From: Cyrtodaria siliqua
Lineage: Eukaryota > Mollusca > Bivalvia > Adapedonta > Hiatellidae
Direction of reading: 5' to 3'
DNA length: 64,000 nucleotides
Assembly (NCBI GenBank): GCA_037043455.1
Contig: JAWPHD010000007.1
Location: 372,001-436,000, forward strand
Program-made: the position numbers and the translations under genes
The notes under the pieces: model-generated
What the model was told of the DNA's origin: nothing
What the model saw: the letters and a program-made list of their open reading frames with translations, nothing else
Database searches by the model: none
In this document: positions 35,870 to 46,591 of the stretch, one piece after another
How the letters are laid out: each line of letters starts with the position of its first letter
Position numbering within the stretch: position 1 is the stretch's first letter

Positions 35870-36821
35870 CGAGGGTGCTTCAAAAAGTTCTGTCACTAGG
35901 CATACATACTTTGAACTGGATATTACACTGAGATAAAGTAGTGTATTTATAGTACTACTGGGTTCGCTCTCTTAAATTCCACAACAAAAATGAAAACATT
36001 CCGGTTATTTATACCCCTGAATTACCTACCCCTACCACACATTTTGGATACTGGCATCTCTGAAAATGTCCTTGTTACAAAAAGTTGTAAAATTATTTGA
36101 ATAATTCTGTGCTTTTAAATTTTCTTGTACGCCATCTGTTGTTATTCGCCTATAATTCATGAAAATGATTGTCGATAATTCGGAAAGGTCTTGCTGTAAA
36201 CCAGATATGAGTGAATGCATATCCCTTAATTTTAGCGAAAATAACACTGATTTTCTTCATTTTGTTTACGGAAATGTTATAATATCTTTTAAATGTCGTA
36301 ATTCTTCTCATAGTATTAATATGTTTTCATATTTTTTTACAAATCCTAGCCCGTCAGTGTTTAAATTTCATATTCAACACATTATTGTAGAATTTTGCAC
36401 AATGTTTAGTGAAAATATTGATCATCCAAAAACGCTATTTGAGAAGACTGCCCTTCCATTTAATGTCCATTTATCATTAAATTAATTTTACATTTTAGCT
36501 TAAAATGTTAATTTCTAAGACAATGCCTTTTCATCTACCATGCTTAAATTCTGAATTTTGTAATGCACAGATATAACTGGTAATGTATGAGAAATTTCAA
36601 AGGTCTTTGACAAGTACTTAAAGAGAAACAGGCATTTAAAAAAGTAACAGTTAACATACCTGAAAAAAACTCAGGACGAAAATGCCTCAGTATGTATAAG
36701 TGATGTATATTAAATGTTTCATAACTTTCGTCGCACAAAAGATACAGCATTCATTTTACCATCTCAACGAGCACATAATTGTTAAAACGCGTTAGTGACA
36801 GAACTTATTGAATGACCCTCG
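35870..36821. mobile_element. Mariner-ended non-autonomous element, 952 bp, TA-flanked
   Basis: Left end CGAGGGTGCTTCAAAAAGTT followed by CTGTCAC; the right end, reverse-complemented, reads CGAGGGTCATTCAATAAGTT followed by CTGTCAC. Both ends are flanked by TA (35,868-35,869 and 36,822-36,823), the target duplication of Tc1/mariner elements. Ends of the CGAGGGT(C/G)xTTCAA type are typical of mariners. No transposase with a D,D34D core is recognisable: two overlapping frames (36,032-36,247 minus, 36,159-36,485 plus) match nothing I know, so a deletion derivative or unrelated filler is likely. Confidence 0.8.
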
Positions 36822-36823
36822 TA

Positions 36824-37382
36824 TTTAATTCGGTCTTAGTCAATATAAAATTTACTGAAAAAGAATATTTTGTTTTTTTTAATACTGAGAACGTATGTAT
36901 TGTTTAAGATCCTTTTCATGCTTTAATACTGTCTCTCAGTTCCACCTTTCAAGGTAAGGTTTCCAGGTGTTTTAACTAGATTTATCTAATTATTATTATT
37001 TTATTATTTTTTTGGCATCGATGTGAAATGCTTCCCCACCATACAAATAAGTTCTGCTTACAAACCTCTATGAAATCCATCATGTTTTTGTGAGCTCCTC
37101 CAACCTCACCTCATCCAACCAAGAGTCGCATTTCAGAATATGTAAGATGCAGGCATCAAGTCTGATGTCTCACTATGAAAAAAAAAATGAAACAGTGTAA
37201 AAACGCAATTGTCAGATTTTCATTTGGATCTGAACATTTCGCTGAAATTAAATAATAATTAGATAGATCTATGTATTCAGTTCTTATTCCTATGTACTGT
37301 TACTTAGAAAATGTGTTCATCAGAGCTTTGTAGGATCATATTTTTCCCAGATCACATTTTTCACACACTATTCTTCAAACGT
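36824..37382. other. No gene seen
   Basis: AT-rich intergenic sequence without repeats or frames worth reporting. Confidence 0.35.
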
Positions 37383-37645
37383 GTGGGCGTCCGTGGCCGA
37401 GTGGTTAGAGTCTCTGACTTGCAATCACTTGCCCCTCACCGCTGTAGGTTCGATCCCTCAGGGGCCTAGGAATCTTTATGTGAGGAAGCTATCCAGCTGG
37501 CTTGCGGAACGTCGGTGGTTCTACCCAGGTGCCCGCCCGTACACAAAAATTGCCCGGAGGTGCACATGGGGTCTTCCTCCACCAGTGGAAGCTGGAAAAT
37601 CGCCATATGATCTTAGCTGTTAGTGCGACTATAAAATCCAATTCA
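37383..37645 (+). mobile_element. tRNA-derived SINE (class II tRNA head), full length
   Basis: The head GTCCGTGGCCGAGTGGTTAG carries an A box, followed after a long arm by the B box GGTTCGATCCC. The body has ATGTGAGGAAGCTATCCAGC, CGGTGGTTCTACCCAGGTGC and GGGGTCTTCCTCCACCAG, and ends GTTAGTGCGACTATAAAATC with AATC repeats. I associate this SINE type with molluscs. Chance frames across it (37,381-37,756) should not be read as genes. Confidence 0.85.
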
Positions 37646-39858
37646 ATCAATCTTCAAACGTGTGAAAAATGTGATCTGGGAAAAATATGGTCCTACAGAG
37701 CTTTTTTCCACAAAATTGGGAAGACGAGCTTATTTCTCATTTTGGGAAAGATGTAAGATTTTACCAATTAAGTAAATTTGACAATACTATGCTTTATTTA
37801 TATTTTCAGCCAACAGTTATTATAAGTACTGTTTCTCAGTCAGAACTGACACCACAGACAAAAACACATTGCAGAATTAATGCTTTTTCTCAAATTCTGA
37901 GACACTGCTGCTTTCTGATTGGCAAATATTTCTGCCACAATTGAGGAAAAACAGTCAAGTGCTCAATTGAGAAAGAGGCCTTTTAAAGGTCTCTGTTACA
38001 TAAGGTAAAACAGCCCTGTTCATGGTACACAGATCACTTTAGCGGAGTCAATCACATAAAATAGAACTGGGATGTAGTGTATATTTTGTTTTTAATTGAA
38101 AACCAAGTGTTGCAGTATTTAGCATTTCGGGTTGTAGAGAAAATATGCGGGATGGACGTAGAAGAGAGGGGAAGGGGGCTGGGGATAGATGTGGGGGCAA
38201 CAGGGCCTTTTTACCAGTATTGGGGAAGGGGCCTTTTGCTCTTAATTGGGGGTGGAATCCATAAATGGGGAATGAAATTTCCAAGGTAAGTTTAAAAAGT
38301 AAGGAAGTCTGCATGAGAGAGGAATCATATGAATAATTCAATCAAATCAACAACTGTCACGGCTGATCCAGTTATGTTTACTATTTACACAGTTTGTCAA
38401 CACTGCATAAACAAACCTAAAAAAGAGTTGTACATGTACACATTTGAACTCACGAGTTATTTATTTGCCTGCAGAGTTCTAAGACAGTCAGCTGTTTCCT
38501 TCATTACGTTAACCTTTGTATATTTCCAATTGTTTATCCCAGTGTGAACACGCTGCATCAAATACCGCTATCAAAACTCAGTGGATTCAACTTTTACCAA
38601 CGTGTACACATTCTACGTAATGATGACGTAATCCAAAACTGACATTTTACAAAAAGTGTTCACTCCTGTAAACTAGGTACGCGTAAAATTGATAACTGCG
38701 GTCTGAATCGACGTTTTTACAAAAAGAAAATGGCGGCGATTTGTGATTTTTTTAATGAAATAGTCCGGCAACACTAAAAAAATAATCCCTGTCGTGGAGT
38801 ATCAAAATGATCAAAAAAGCTGAATAATTAGTTCCTGGCGTTCCCACAGTTTATATATGCTTAGTCATATGCTTAGTTATAATTACGTCCAATAATAAAA
38901 ACAGAATTCTTCGTTATAGTGTCTTTTTCGAAATGCATGGATAATGATTTATGATCATAAGTGCAATTGAGTTTATGTATGGAAAGGTAATTGAAATTAA
39001 CCAGTTGTCTTACGAATGTCTGTGCCATAAATGTGTTGATAATTTAATTGAACAATGAGCAATATAGAGGATCTTACAGTAGAAGTATTATTGATGTTAA
39101 TAAACGAGTTGAATAAATGATAGTATAAGAGGCTCTGCCGAGTATCTTATCTTTTGATCTAACGTGGTTATTAAAGTTAATAATACACAGTCACAAATGT
39201 AAGCTTCTAAATATTATATAACACACCTTCGACGTGATAGTTTCACTTTAATGTTGTCAATAAACTTTGTATACGGCGGCAATTGCTAAGGGAAATCCTA
39301 CATATATCAGCTACTTTACGCGACTGTAACGCGTTCGCACTACAAATAATGCGATACCATAACGTTACTAATACGAGATTTCCAATAATAATACACATTT
39401 AATGGGTCTGAACGTACCGTATGATATACCATGCCGATACTTGTGACTAAATGTTTTACTGTACACAAACATAATGGTCTGGTCCACATTTGCATCTCTA
39501 ATACTCTAGTGCGTTACGATAAATAACTAATGGCTTTATTACAACCGCAAAAGCCATGGTGTGTGTTAAATCACATTACGCTTTTGAACATGTCACCAAA
39601 TTGATTTTGTTTCCCCAATAACAAATTCGTTAAGTCTACCGCTTGATAATCCTAAGTCCTTACAGGGACCTAAGGATGGCGTTCCTAATCTCAAAAGACG
39701 TGTTACATTTGTTAGTAAGGTCTAAGAATGGTAACAGTACAAGTTAAAACATTTGTAGAAAATAGAGTGGCAATTAGTTAACAATGTTAAACAAACAGAC
39801 ATGGGTTCATTAACAGACACCTTTCGGTTGGTGAGGTTGTCGTACTAGTTTCTCTCCA
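37646..39858. other. No gene seen; G-rich patch and small foldback centre
   Basis: A G-rich stretch (GGGGAAGGGGGCTGGGG type) lies at 38,165-38,260. At about 39,128-39,150 the sequence AAGAGGCTCTGCCGAGTATC repeats the centre of the 32,299 foldback and forms a short hairpin with its flanks. Frames here are short and unrecognised. Confidence 0.4.
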
Positions 39859-40559
39859 TCACTTGGCCCCGTCTTAATTCCATTAAGCAATGGGAAAGCT
39901 TATATTATCAGGATTTTCTAATGGATATTTCGAAAAATGAAAAAATGCGATTACCTGTTTAAAATTACCTATTAAATGTTAAATTTTACAATATGCAAAC
40001 TTTTTTAAACCGAAATTAAGGTTTTATTTCATTCCCCAGGCAACCACGAAAGTTAATACTCGGACCACGTAATGATGATTTCAGTGGGTTTATATGTCAG
40101 TTTCAAAGTTATTGTTGTGTTGAACTCTTTGTAAATTCAATATTATTGCACATTAACATATAACATTCAATAATTCATATGAAATCATACGTATCATTTT
40201 GGCCTGTACATGAATTACTAACTATACATTTTAAATGATAATATTGAGCAGTAGTTGTTAATCTACTTTATGCTTAGTATACTAGCTCATGGTGACAATT
40301 CAAACCACATTGTAAGCGCAAATGGAAGCATGCTGAAATATCCGGTATCACTACAGGTAAAACCTGTTATGAATAGATTAACAATAACTTCTGAAAGTAA
40401 AACGATATATGGAACAAAGGTGTCGTTTAAACTAATGTAATATTATTTATAGTAAGTAATAGTTTAAACCAAACCATAATTTATAGTGTGCAAAATCCCG
40501 TAAATGGTTTTGGCCCACACTTTTAACATTTATCTTTTAAATAATATTTAAAAAATATG

Positions 40560-40700
40560 AGAAACTATAAGTCGAACAGGAAATGTAGTATTGAAGGACA
40601 ACAGACAGACAGACAGACAGACAGTTAACCAAAAACAAGCATAAAATAAAACAATACTGGGGGTTTAAATCAGATTCTAGGATGCACCTCACATCCTTTT
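40560..40700 (-). mobile_element. PLE tail, diverged, with CAGA microsatellite
   Basis: 'GTCGAACAGGAAATGTAGTA' and 'GGGGGTTTAAATCAGATTCT' mark a minus-strand PLE tail. A (CAGA)n run at 40,600-40,625 lies where the copy normally has CAAACAGACAAACA, suggesting microsatellite growth from that stretch. Confidence 0.5.
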
Positions 40701-40802
40701 AAGTGATTTTATGAATTTAATTCAGTTCAGATGGTACGAGCTCCGCGAATTAAAACACCTCAATAAATCTATAAAATATCAGTATAAACATTGCATTTAA
40801 AA

Positions 40803-40968
40803 ATATCATTCATCTTTCCTCAACCCTTGTCGTACATAGTGATTACGTTATTCAATATCATTCATCTTTCCTCAACCCTTGTCGTACATAGTGATTACGT
40901 TATTCAATATCATTCATCTTTCCTCAACCCTTGTCGTACATAGTGATTACGTTATTCAATATTTCAAT
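40803..40968. repeat. 52-bp tandem repeat, three copies
   Basis: The unit ATTCATCTTTCCTCAACCCT followed by TGTCGTACATAGTGATTACG is repeated with period 52 (starts near 40,809, 40,861 and 40,913). The copies are essentially identical, so the expansion is recent. Confidence 0.9.
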
Positions 40969-40989
40969 ATCGTCTAGTCTCAGATCGTA

Positions 40990-41215
40990 TTGATGCAACA
41001 CCGCATTTGGATCATGCAACACCGCATTTGAATCATGCAACACCGCATTTGAATCTTGATGCAACACCGCATTTGAATCATGCAACACCGCATTTGAATC
41101 ATGCAACACCGCATTTGAATCTTGATGCAACACCGCATTTGAATCTTGATGCAACACTCTTGATGCAACACCGCATTTGAATCTTGATGCAACACCGCAT
41201 TTGAATCTTGCAAAT
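40990..41215. repeat. 20/23-bp minisatellite, about ten copies
   Basis: The unit ATGCAACACCGCATTTGAAT is followed by C or CTTG, giving 20- or 23-bp spacing. The array stays open in two minus frames (LHQDSNAV / HDSNAV repeats) simply because of its composition. The alternation of two unit lengths suggests a higher-order repeat. Confidence 0.9.
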
Positions 41216-41394
41216 GCTGACCGGTGATGGAACGGTAATATAATTTTGCAATAATTCTTATCTTAACGATATTACAAATACTACTCGGAACTTTTTACCG
41301 TGTTATTACCGTTGTTATTTAAACTGCAACTCATGTTTTGCCTAATGTATATTCATTAACATGTTTATTCGTCCTATAGTCAACGACAGAACCA

Positions 41395-41610
41395 ATACAT
41401 ACATTTCAGATGCATGTTTAGTGGTTAAGCCATTTACAATTTGTCACAATGATTTCTCTTTGATTATGGATTATTGCACAGATTGTAAACCCTATGATGA
41501 CATCTAATTACATCCTGAGAGAACGGTAACATTTGCTGGTTGGCTCCAATTTTGTGTTGTCGGGACCTTAATGGTCTATTTTCTTGATACGCTTACTTCT
41601 GCCGAGTACT
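41395..41610 (+). mobile_element. PLE family 1 coding end and 3' UTR fragment
   Basis: The plus strand reads DACLVVKPFTICHNDFSL (with a stop after) then 'GATTGTAAACCCTATGATGA', i.e. the VDPMMT end, followed by the 'GACCTTAATGGTCTATTTTC' UTR block. It ends exactly at the right inverted arm of the 39,859-41,888 element. Confidence 0.6.
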
Positions 41611-41636
41611 TGCCATTACGTGGTCCGAGTATTAAC

Positions 41637-41692
41637 TTTCATACCCCATCCAACCCCTTCTCCAAGAAAACGGGGTTGGCTGGGGTATGAAA
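41637..41692. repeat. 56-bp palindrome
   Basis: TTTCATACCCCATCCAACCC pairs with GGGTTGGCTGGGGTATGAAA around a CTTCTCCAAGAAAACG loop. It lies inside the right inverted arm. The left arm lacks the CCCATCCAACCCC insert, so the hairpin may be a later foldback insertion. Confidence 0.7.
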
Positions 41693-41914
41693 TAAAATCT
41701 TGATTTCGACTTAAAATGTTTACATATTGTAAAATTTAAACATTTAACAGGTAATCTTAAACATGTTATCGCATTATTTCAGTAACAAATGTTTGAAAAA
41801 TGCTTTATTGTCGAAATATCCGCTATAAAATCCTGCTTTTATATAAGCTTTCCCATCGCTTAATGGAAATAAGGCGGGATCAAGTAACGAGTGTGTGGCT
41901 TTCTAGGTTTTTGT

Positions 41915-42045
41915 AAAGCGAACAGGAAAAGCAGCATTCAAGGACGACAGTCAACCACAGACACACACAGAAACAAAGAACAACTTTAAAGTTGAATGAA
42001 AGGCCAAATAAGACATCACAAACACAAAAGGGTTGACAATACTTG
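41915..42045 (-). mobile_element. PLE tail, truncated
   Basis: A minus-strand tail from 'GCGAACAGGAAAAGCAGCAT' to 'CACAAAAGGGTTGACAATAC'. It lacks everything beyond the first 130 bp of the tail. Closest in spelling to the copy at 2,967-3,100 (AGAAACAAAGAAC block). Confidence 0.65.
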
Positions 42046-42734
42046 ATCATATTTTGTTGTGAAATCTTATTTCATTAAAATGTGTTGCATACCACTCAAT
42101 GTGCTGCATAACACAAATTACAATTTACAACGTTGTACAGGCAAATTACAAGCATATAATTATGTGTCTTATAATTTATACACATATTACAACAGTACAT
42201 TGTTTTTATAATGCACTAATATGGCTGTCATTATAAGCATATAAGCCGCTAGTTATGGCAATTCATTTAATGTGACACATTAAACTACGTTATTTTCCAA
42301 AGGAAGCATATTCATATCTCGGCAATTGTCATTGTGTGAAATAATTTCTCAAAGACGAGTTTCAGCCGGTTGATACTAAAATGTGAACGATTAGGAGAGA
42401 GACTATTTTGTTGGAGACAACGTGTTTGTCGAAATTATCCTTTTTAAGCGCTAATGTTTGCTCTTTTGCTATTTGTTTATATAGATATAAAGTTAGGACA
42501 TGTGTTTTGAAATATGTTGACGAATATAAAATATATTGCTAGTAACATTATATAGTGTTTTTTGTTTAATGAACGTGCTCTTTGAACACTACATTTTCCC
42601 ATATTTAATTTCAAACCAGATACATAACTAACGTTGTCTAGCACATTTACAAGTGTTTCAAATTAACGCATTGAACCAACCATTAAAAAAGTTGCCTCAT
42701 CGAAAAAAAGTGTATATTTTAAAGTCCATACTCT
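42046..42734. other. No gene seen
   Basis: AT-rich sequence without repeats or open frames of note. Confidence 0.35.
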
Positions 42735-43320
42735 GCAAAGGTTTCCACATTTGGATGGGGACGTACTCGTTCTACATCAAACGGGGTTTATTTCTTCCAC
42801 CTAGTTCATTTTGCCAGGGCATGTAGCGATGTTAAGGATTGCAATGCTCGATATCAAGTTATTACAAGTAAACTTCTTCAGGAAGGTTTTCCTTATCATA
42901 AACTAAGTAGATCTTTCTCAAATCGCCGCAACTGAAGAAGTTCAAATACTGATAAAGGTGATCCTTTGAGAACAACAACCACAATTAAAAGAATAAAGCA
43001 GCATACTCGGTTTTATTGAGTCTGTTCATGCAAAGTAATGAAAGAAGCAACACCTCTCACGTCCCGTAGCACCGGCTTAAGCGGTATTCTACTTCGAAGC
43101 CACCTATATTGGGCACAACTTAAAAGTACAACACGAACCTAAAAACTGTGTTACGTCTAGGAATATCACAACCGTTATTCTGTGGTGATCTAAACACTTC
43201 GAACATTAAAGGTTTCTGGCGGATTTATAGATAACTTTACAAGATTAATCAGAAATGGGTACGTTAGTATTACATCGCACTTCATGCTCGGTTATTGACC
43301 CAATATGTGTGGCTTTAGAG
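42735..43320 (+). pseudogene. PLE family 2 coding fragment, split by a tail-2 insertion
   Basis: The plus strand reads FPHLDGDVLV (the FPxLDGDVP box) at about 42,745-42,775, then CSDVKDCNARYQVI and YHKLSRSFSNRRN to 42,935. After the inverted tail-2 copy it resumes with a GDL-like segment, IDNFTRLIRNGY and a SCSVIDPICV-like end at about 43,295. This family differs from family 1 in nearly every residue outside the core boxes. Confidence 0.55.
42945..43140 (-). repeat. Tail-2 repeat inserted in PLE family 2
   Basis: Inverted copy: AAATACTGATAAAGGTGATC, CATACTCGGTTTTATTGAGT, CACCTCTCACGTCCCGTAGC and ATTCTACTTCGAAGCCACCT. It interrupts the PLE family 2 coding fragment in antisense orientation. 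Confidence 0.7.
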
Positions 43321-43455
43321 TAGAATATCGCTTAAGCCGTGGTAGGTGTTGCACTTTACATTACATCTTATAAACAGGCTCAATAAAACCGAGTCTGCTA
43401 CTGTATCTCTTTTTTGTGTTTGTTGCTTCCGGGGAATTCCCTTTTCAATATTTAT
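43300..43455 (+). repeat. Tail-2 repeat, directly after PLE family 2
   Basis: GTGGCTTTAGAGTAGAATAT, CTTAAGCCGTGGTAGGTGTT, GGCTCAATAAAACCGAGTCT and CCCTTTTCAATATTTATTTA follow the family 2 coding end without a gap and in the same orientation. This is the best evidence that tail-2 is the 3' end of PLE family 2. Confidence 0.65.
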
Positions 43456-43479
43456 TTATTGTTAGAGGTTTCCTTTTGG

Positions 43480-44270
43480 TGGGATGAACTGTTTGTGTTT
43501 GTGATGTCTTATTTGGCATTTTATTAATCATTAAAGTTGTTCTTTGTTTCTGTGTTTGTTTGTGGTTGATTGTCGTCCTTAAATGCTACCTTTCCTGTTC
43601 GATTTTGTTATCTTTATATATGTTATATACACTGTCTTGTCAATTTGAGCCCTGAATACAGGACAATATCAAGGTTACGTACATATAAAATCTATTTAAA
43701 CTAACCAGTAGGCCTTACTGCTTACTGGCCGTTCAAAGTCGATAACTTTGTCTTCACAAACCGTTGTGTTTTGTATTGTCCTTTTCATTGTACATCTAAT
43801 TTGCTCTTTATTTGATGCACAATGCGGACCTACGGTGCATTTGCGTTTGGGTACTGTGATTTCTAACACCGTGGCATCTGCCAAGTCATTGAGTACTTGC
43901 TTTGTAGCTTTCAATGCTCTCGTTTTTCATATTCATATGTATATGATTATATATGTGTTAATATTATTTTGCCTATTAACATGATTAATGCTGCCTAGTT
44001 TGTTAGAAGATATAGCTTTTCGGGGATTTCTTTATTTTCAGGGTATCGTTTTATTGGGATGACAAACGGGAACGAGTGAAGTTTGTTGCACCCTTGAACC
44101 TGTTTTAAACACACAGCGGACGTTTGTGCCACTTACCGTTCCACGGCGATAGCCCTATTGTCACCACTTTACTGTTTATGTTAATGATGGCATGCCTTTT
44201 ATTTATCTGTGTAATTGTTGTTGTTTTTTGTTGACTGTGTTCATTGAATGCTGCATTTAACTTTTATCTC
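43480..44270 (+). mobile_element. PLE family 1 3' fragments (two)
   Basis: A tail end at 43,480-43,615 (TGTTTGTGTTTGTGATGTCT; CCTTTCCTGTTCGATTTTG) is followed by about 250 bp of other sequence and then a longer 3' UTR at 43,860-44,270 (GCCAAGTCATTGAGTACTTG; TTCCACGGCGATAGCCCTAT). Frames over it (43,696-43,984) are UTR noise. Confidence 0.6.
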
Positions 44271-46100
44271 TAATTCATATCAACATATCGGGGATGAATA
44301 TAGTCAAAACTGTTTTTAACGCAATATAACTAGTTTTGATCCGATGTATTATCACTATTTAAGGCCTTATACAATACGTTTATTAAGACTCACATTATTT
44401 TCAGAATAATATGTCCGACTTTTACACCATTTTCACAAAGTTTATCACCATAACGTGTTTATAACGTGTTTAATGGAGGTAATTCGTAACACACGTTATT
44501 GAATTGATTATTATAGTAATTATATAAAGAGATAGTAATTCAAATGATTTAACACGTGTTTCAAACATGTTTTAGTGATTTTACTACACAAGCAAAATTA
44601 CCAATATGCAAATTAGGTGAACATTGGAAGTTGAACACATTTTATTGAAAGAGTGGACATTTTAGAGAAATTCTGTATTCAGTTGGCTATTAAAATCACG
44701 ACTTCGGCCATTGTATTGCCTGTGAACAAGTTTAAACAGTAGATTGACATTGAATGGGGTCGTTCGGAAAATTCTGACTCACTTTCCCCAGGCTTTCAAT
44801 GGAACTTAATAGCGTAAGAGAAAAGAAAAGGGTAATTTGAATTGCAGTATTTTCCGGATACAAGGTTTCCGTTTGAACGCTACGGTTTCTATAGGTCCCT
44901 ACATCTCATTTTCAATGTGTCTGCCTGGTTTTGTTAGAAAGGAAGCGTATAGGACTATCTGTATAGCAATTAGAGTTTCAAGCTGAAGTTGATGCTTAGA
45001 CCTAGACAATATTTTGAGGATTGTATTTGAAAACATATAGTTTGAGACGGGTTGTGCTCAAGATGTTTATATATAGGTTAATCATAAGGGATAAAGTTTA
45101 TTACTTGTGCATAGAAAGGATCAGTGTAGAAACCAGTGTGGTATTTTAAGAATCATTGTTTGAGATCATATATAATTATTCCGAGTATGTTTCAAACTGA
45201 ATTGAATTAGAGTCTTCATTTTGATAGGATGTACTTTTATTTCAACTGACTTGGTAGTTTTGGTGCTGAGTATAAACGAGGTTGATTTAAGGTACCTCAT
45301 TTCCAAGTATGTCCATGTCTTCACCACTCTTTGTGTTTTCTTTTTCTTTATTCAGTAAATAATGTATTCGATTTATGTTGTGGTACATGAAAGAACGACG
45401 ATGCCATTGCACGTGGGCGCTGTGATTTCTTTTTGGACCATCACATTCTTAAACAAATATTTGACCGTTTTCAAAGTTCTTAGTTACGTTAGTGCCAATC
45501 CATTGAAATAACATTCATACCGACTTCAGAAAATTGATTTTACAGAGAAATTGAACCTGCAAACCGATAATACTGCTTGCAAATGTTGGTTAGAGATGGC
45601 TGTCAGGACCTCACATCAAACTAATGTATCGCCACTCGCATTACACTACGGCGGCTGTTGTCTCTTTACCAGATAACAAATTTGTATGTCAAAGAAAGTT
45701 CTCCTCGGTTGATATTAAAGTACATTTTTCACACAATCTGCATTATTGGTACCAGCTCTGTGAGTAAACTTAAGATATAGAACATAATTTACGGTGAATT
45801 ATCGTGTACTATATCAAGGTTTATATAATTCACCGTAAACGATTATCTATTTCTATTCTAATAGCCATAAAATGTGAAAATAACGCACACATCTAAACTC
45901 TTCCGTATTGCTTTGCTTACTCTCCTATCCTAACGTTGCAAACATTACAGTGATATCTTTCGCACTGCCTTGCTTATTCTCCTAACGTTGCAAACGTTAC
46001 AGTGATATATCGTTGAATATAACGAGATAGTTATAGTGCAGGTGTATTCGAATATACAATAAATACATGCATGTTTTACTTTCAGATTATCTATATGAAA
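44271..46100. other. No gene seen; small hairpin and duplication
   Basis: An inverted repeat TTTACGGTGAATTAT/ATAATTCACCGTAAA lies at 45,788-45,839, and a ~55-bp direct duplication (CTCCTA.CGTTGCAAAC; TTACAGTGATAT) at 45,920-46,005. Nothing coding is recognised. Confidence 0.4.
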
Positions 46101-46126
46101 TAAGAGGGTCATTCAATAAGTTGTGA
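46101..46126 (+). repeat. Solo mariner-type end
   Basis: GAGGGTCATTCAATAAGTT matches the right end of the 35,870-36,821 element, but no inverted partner is found nearby, so it is a remnant of a second copy. Confidence 0.55.
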
Positions 46127-46470
46127 CAATGGCTTTTAGTAATTTAAAAGTTATATATGCACGTTGCTTGTTGCACCACTTACCGCGCCCATTGATACCA
46201 ATGACGTCACGTCAAAATGACGTCATTGATACTAACGTTATTATTTTTTATCAATTAAATCGGCGAGAAATAAATTTAAATTATGAACAAATGTTATGAC
46301 CAATCCTCCAATAGTCAGACCATCGTCATTATTTATTGAACAACCGTCGTATATTAGCATCGCTTGTATTTGTTAACAAAAAATATCTAAATTGCACCCG
46401 TTAATTAAATATTATATTCTATTGCATACGTATGCAACATAAATGTAAATATGTTTAATCATGTGTAGGA

Positions 46471-46591
46471 GGTATATAATAAAAGGATCATTACTAGAGT
46501 AGCTCTCGTGCGATCCTTGATCTGTCATTTACCTACTCGAGGTGATACAAACTTCCAGAACACGCTACTCTAGTAATAATCCTATTATACC
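46471..46591. mobile_element. ~120-bp MITE with 30-bp terminal inverted repeats
   Basis: Left end GGTATATAATAAAAGGATCA then TTACTAGAGTAGC; the right end, reverse-complemented, is GGTATAATAGGATTATTACT then AGAGTAGC. The interior is about 55 bp. TA-rich flanks prevent a firm target duplication call. Confidence 0.7.

Larger units (their letters stand above)
39859..41888. mobile_element. ~2.0-kb element with ~220-270-bp inverted arms
   Basis: Left arm 39,859-40,074 and right arm 41,613-41,888 are inverted copies. Outer ends are CTTGGCCCCGTCTTAATTCC and (reverse complement of the right) CTTGATCCCGCCTTATTTCC; inner ends share CGGACCACGTAATG. A third, partial copy of the arm lies at 48,180-48,295. 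The interior has no transposase but holds PLE fragments and two minisatellites. It could be a non-autonomous DNA transposon or two arms inserted independently in opposite directions. Confidence 0.6.

Noticed and set aside
36032..36485. Transposase of the mariner-ended element
   Set aside because: Neither overlapping frame shows a helix-turn-helix or D,D34D-like spacing; I could not support a transposase.
31471..38849. Inverted 14-bp match CTGTGGGAACGCCA / TGGCGTTCCCACAG as ends of a 7.4-kb element
   Set aside because: A 14-bp match is expected several times by chance in 64 kb, similarity does not extend, and no target duplication is seen.
40924..41213. Open frames encoding LHQDSNAV-type peptide repeats
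   Set aside because: They arise from the minisatellite unit length and composition, appear in two frames, and have no start or splice context.
40990..41215. Regularly spaced short repeats resembling a CRISPR array
   Set aside because: There are no unique spacers: the whole unit repeats, and the context is a eukaryotic repeat-rich region. It is a minisatellite.
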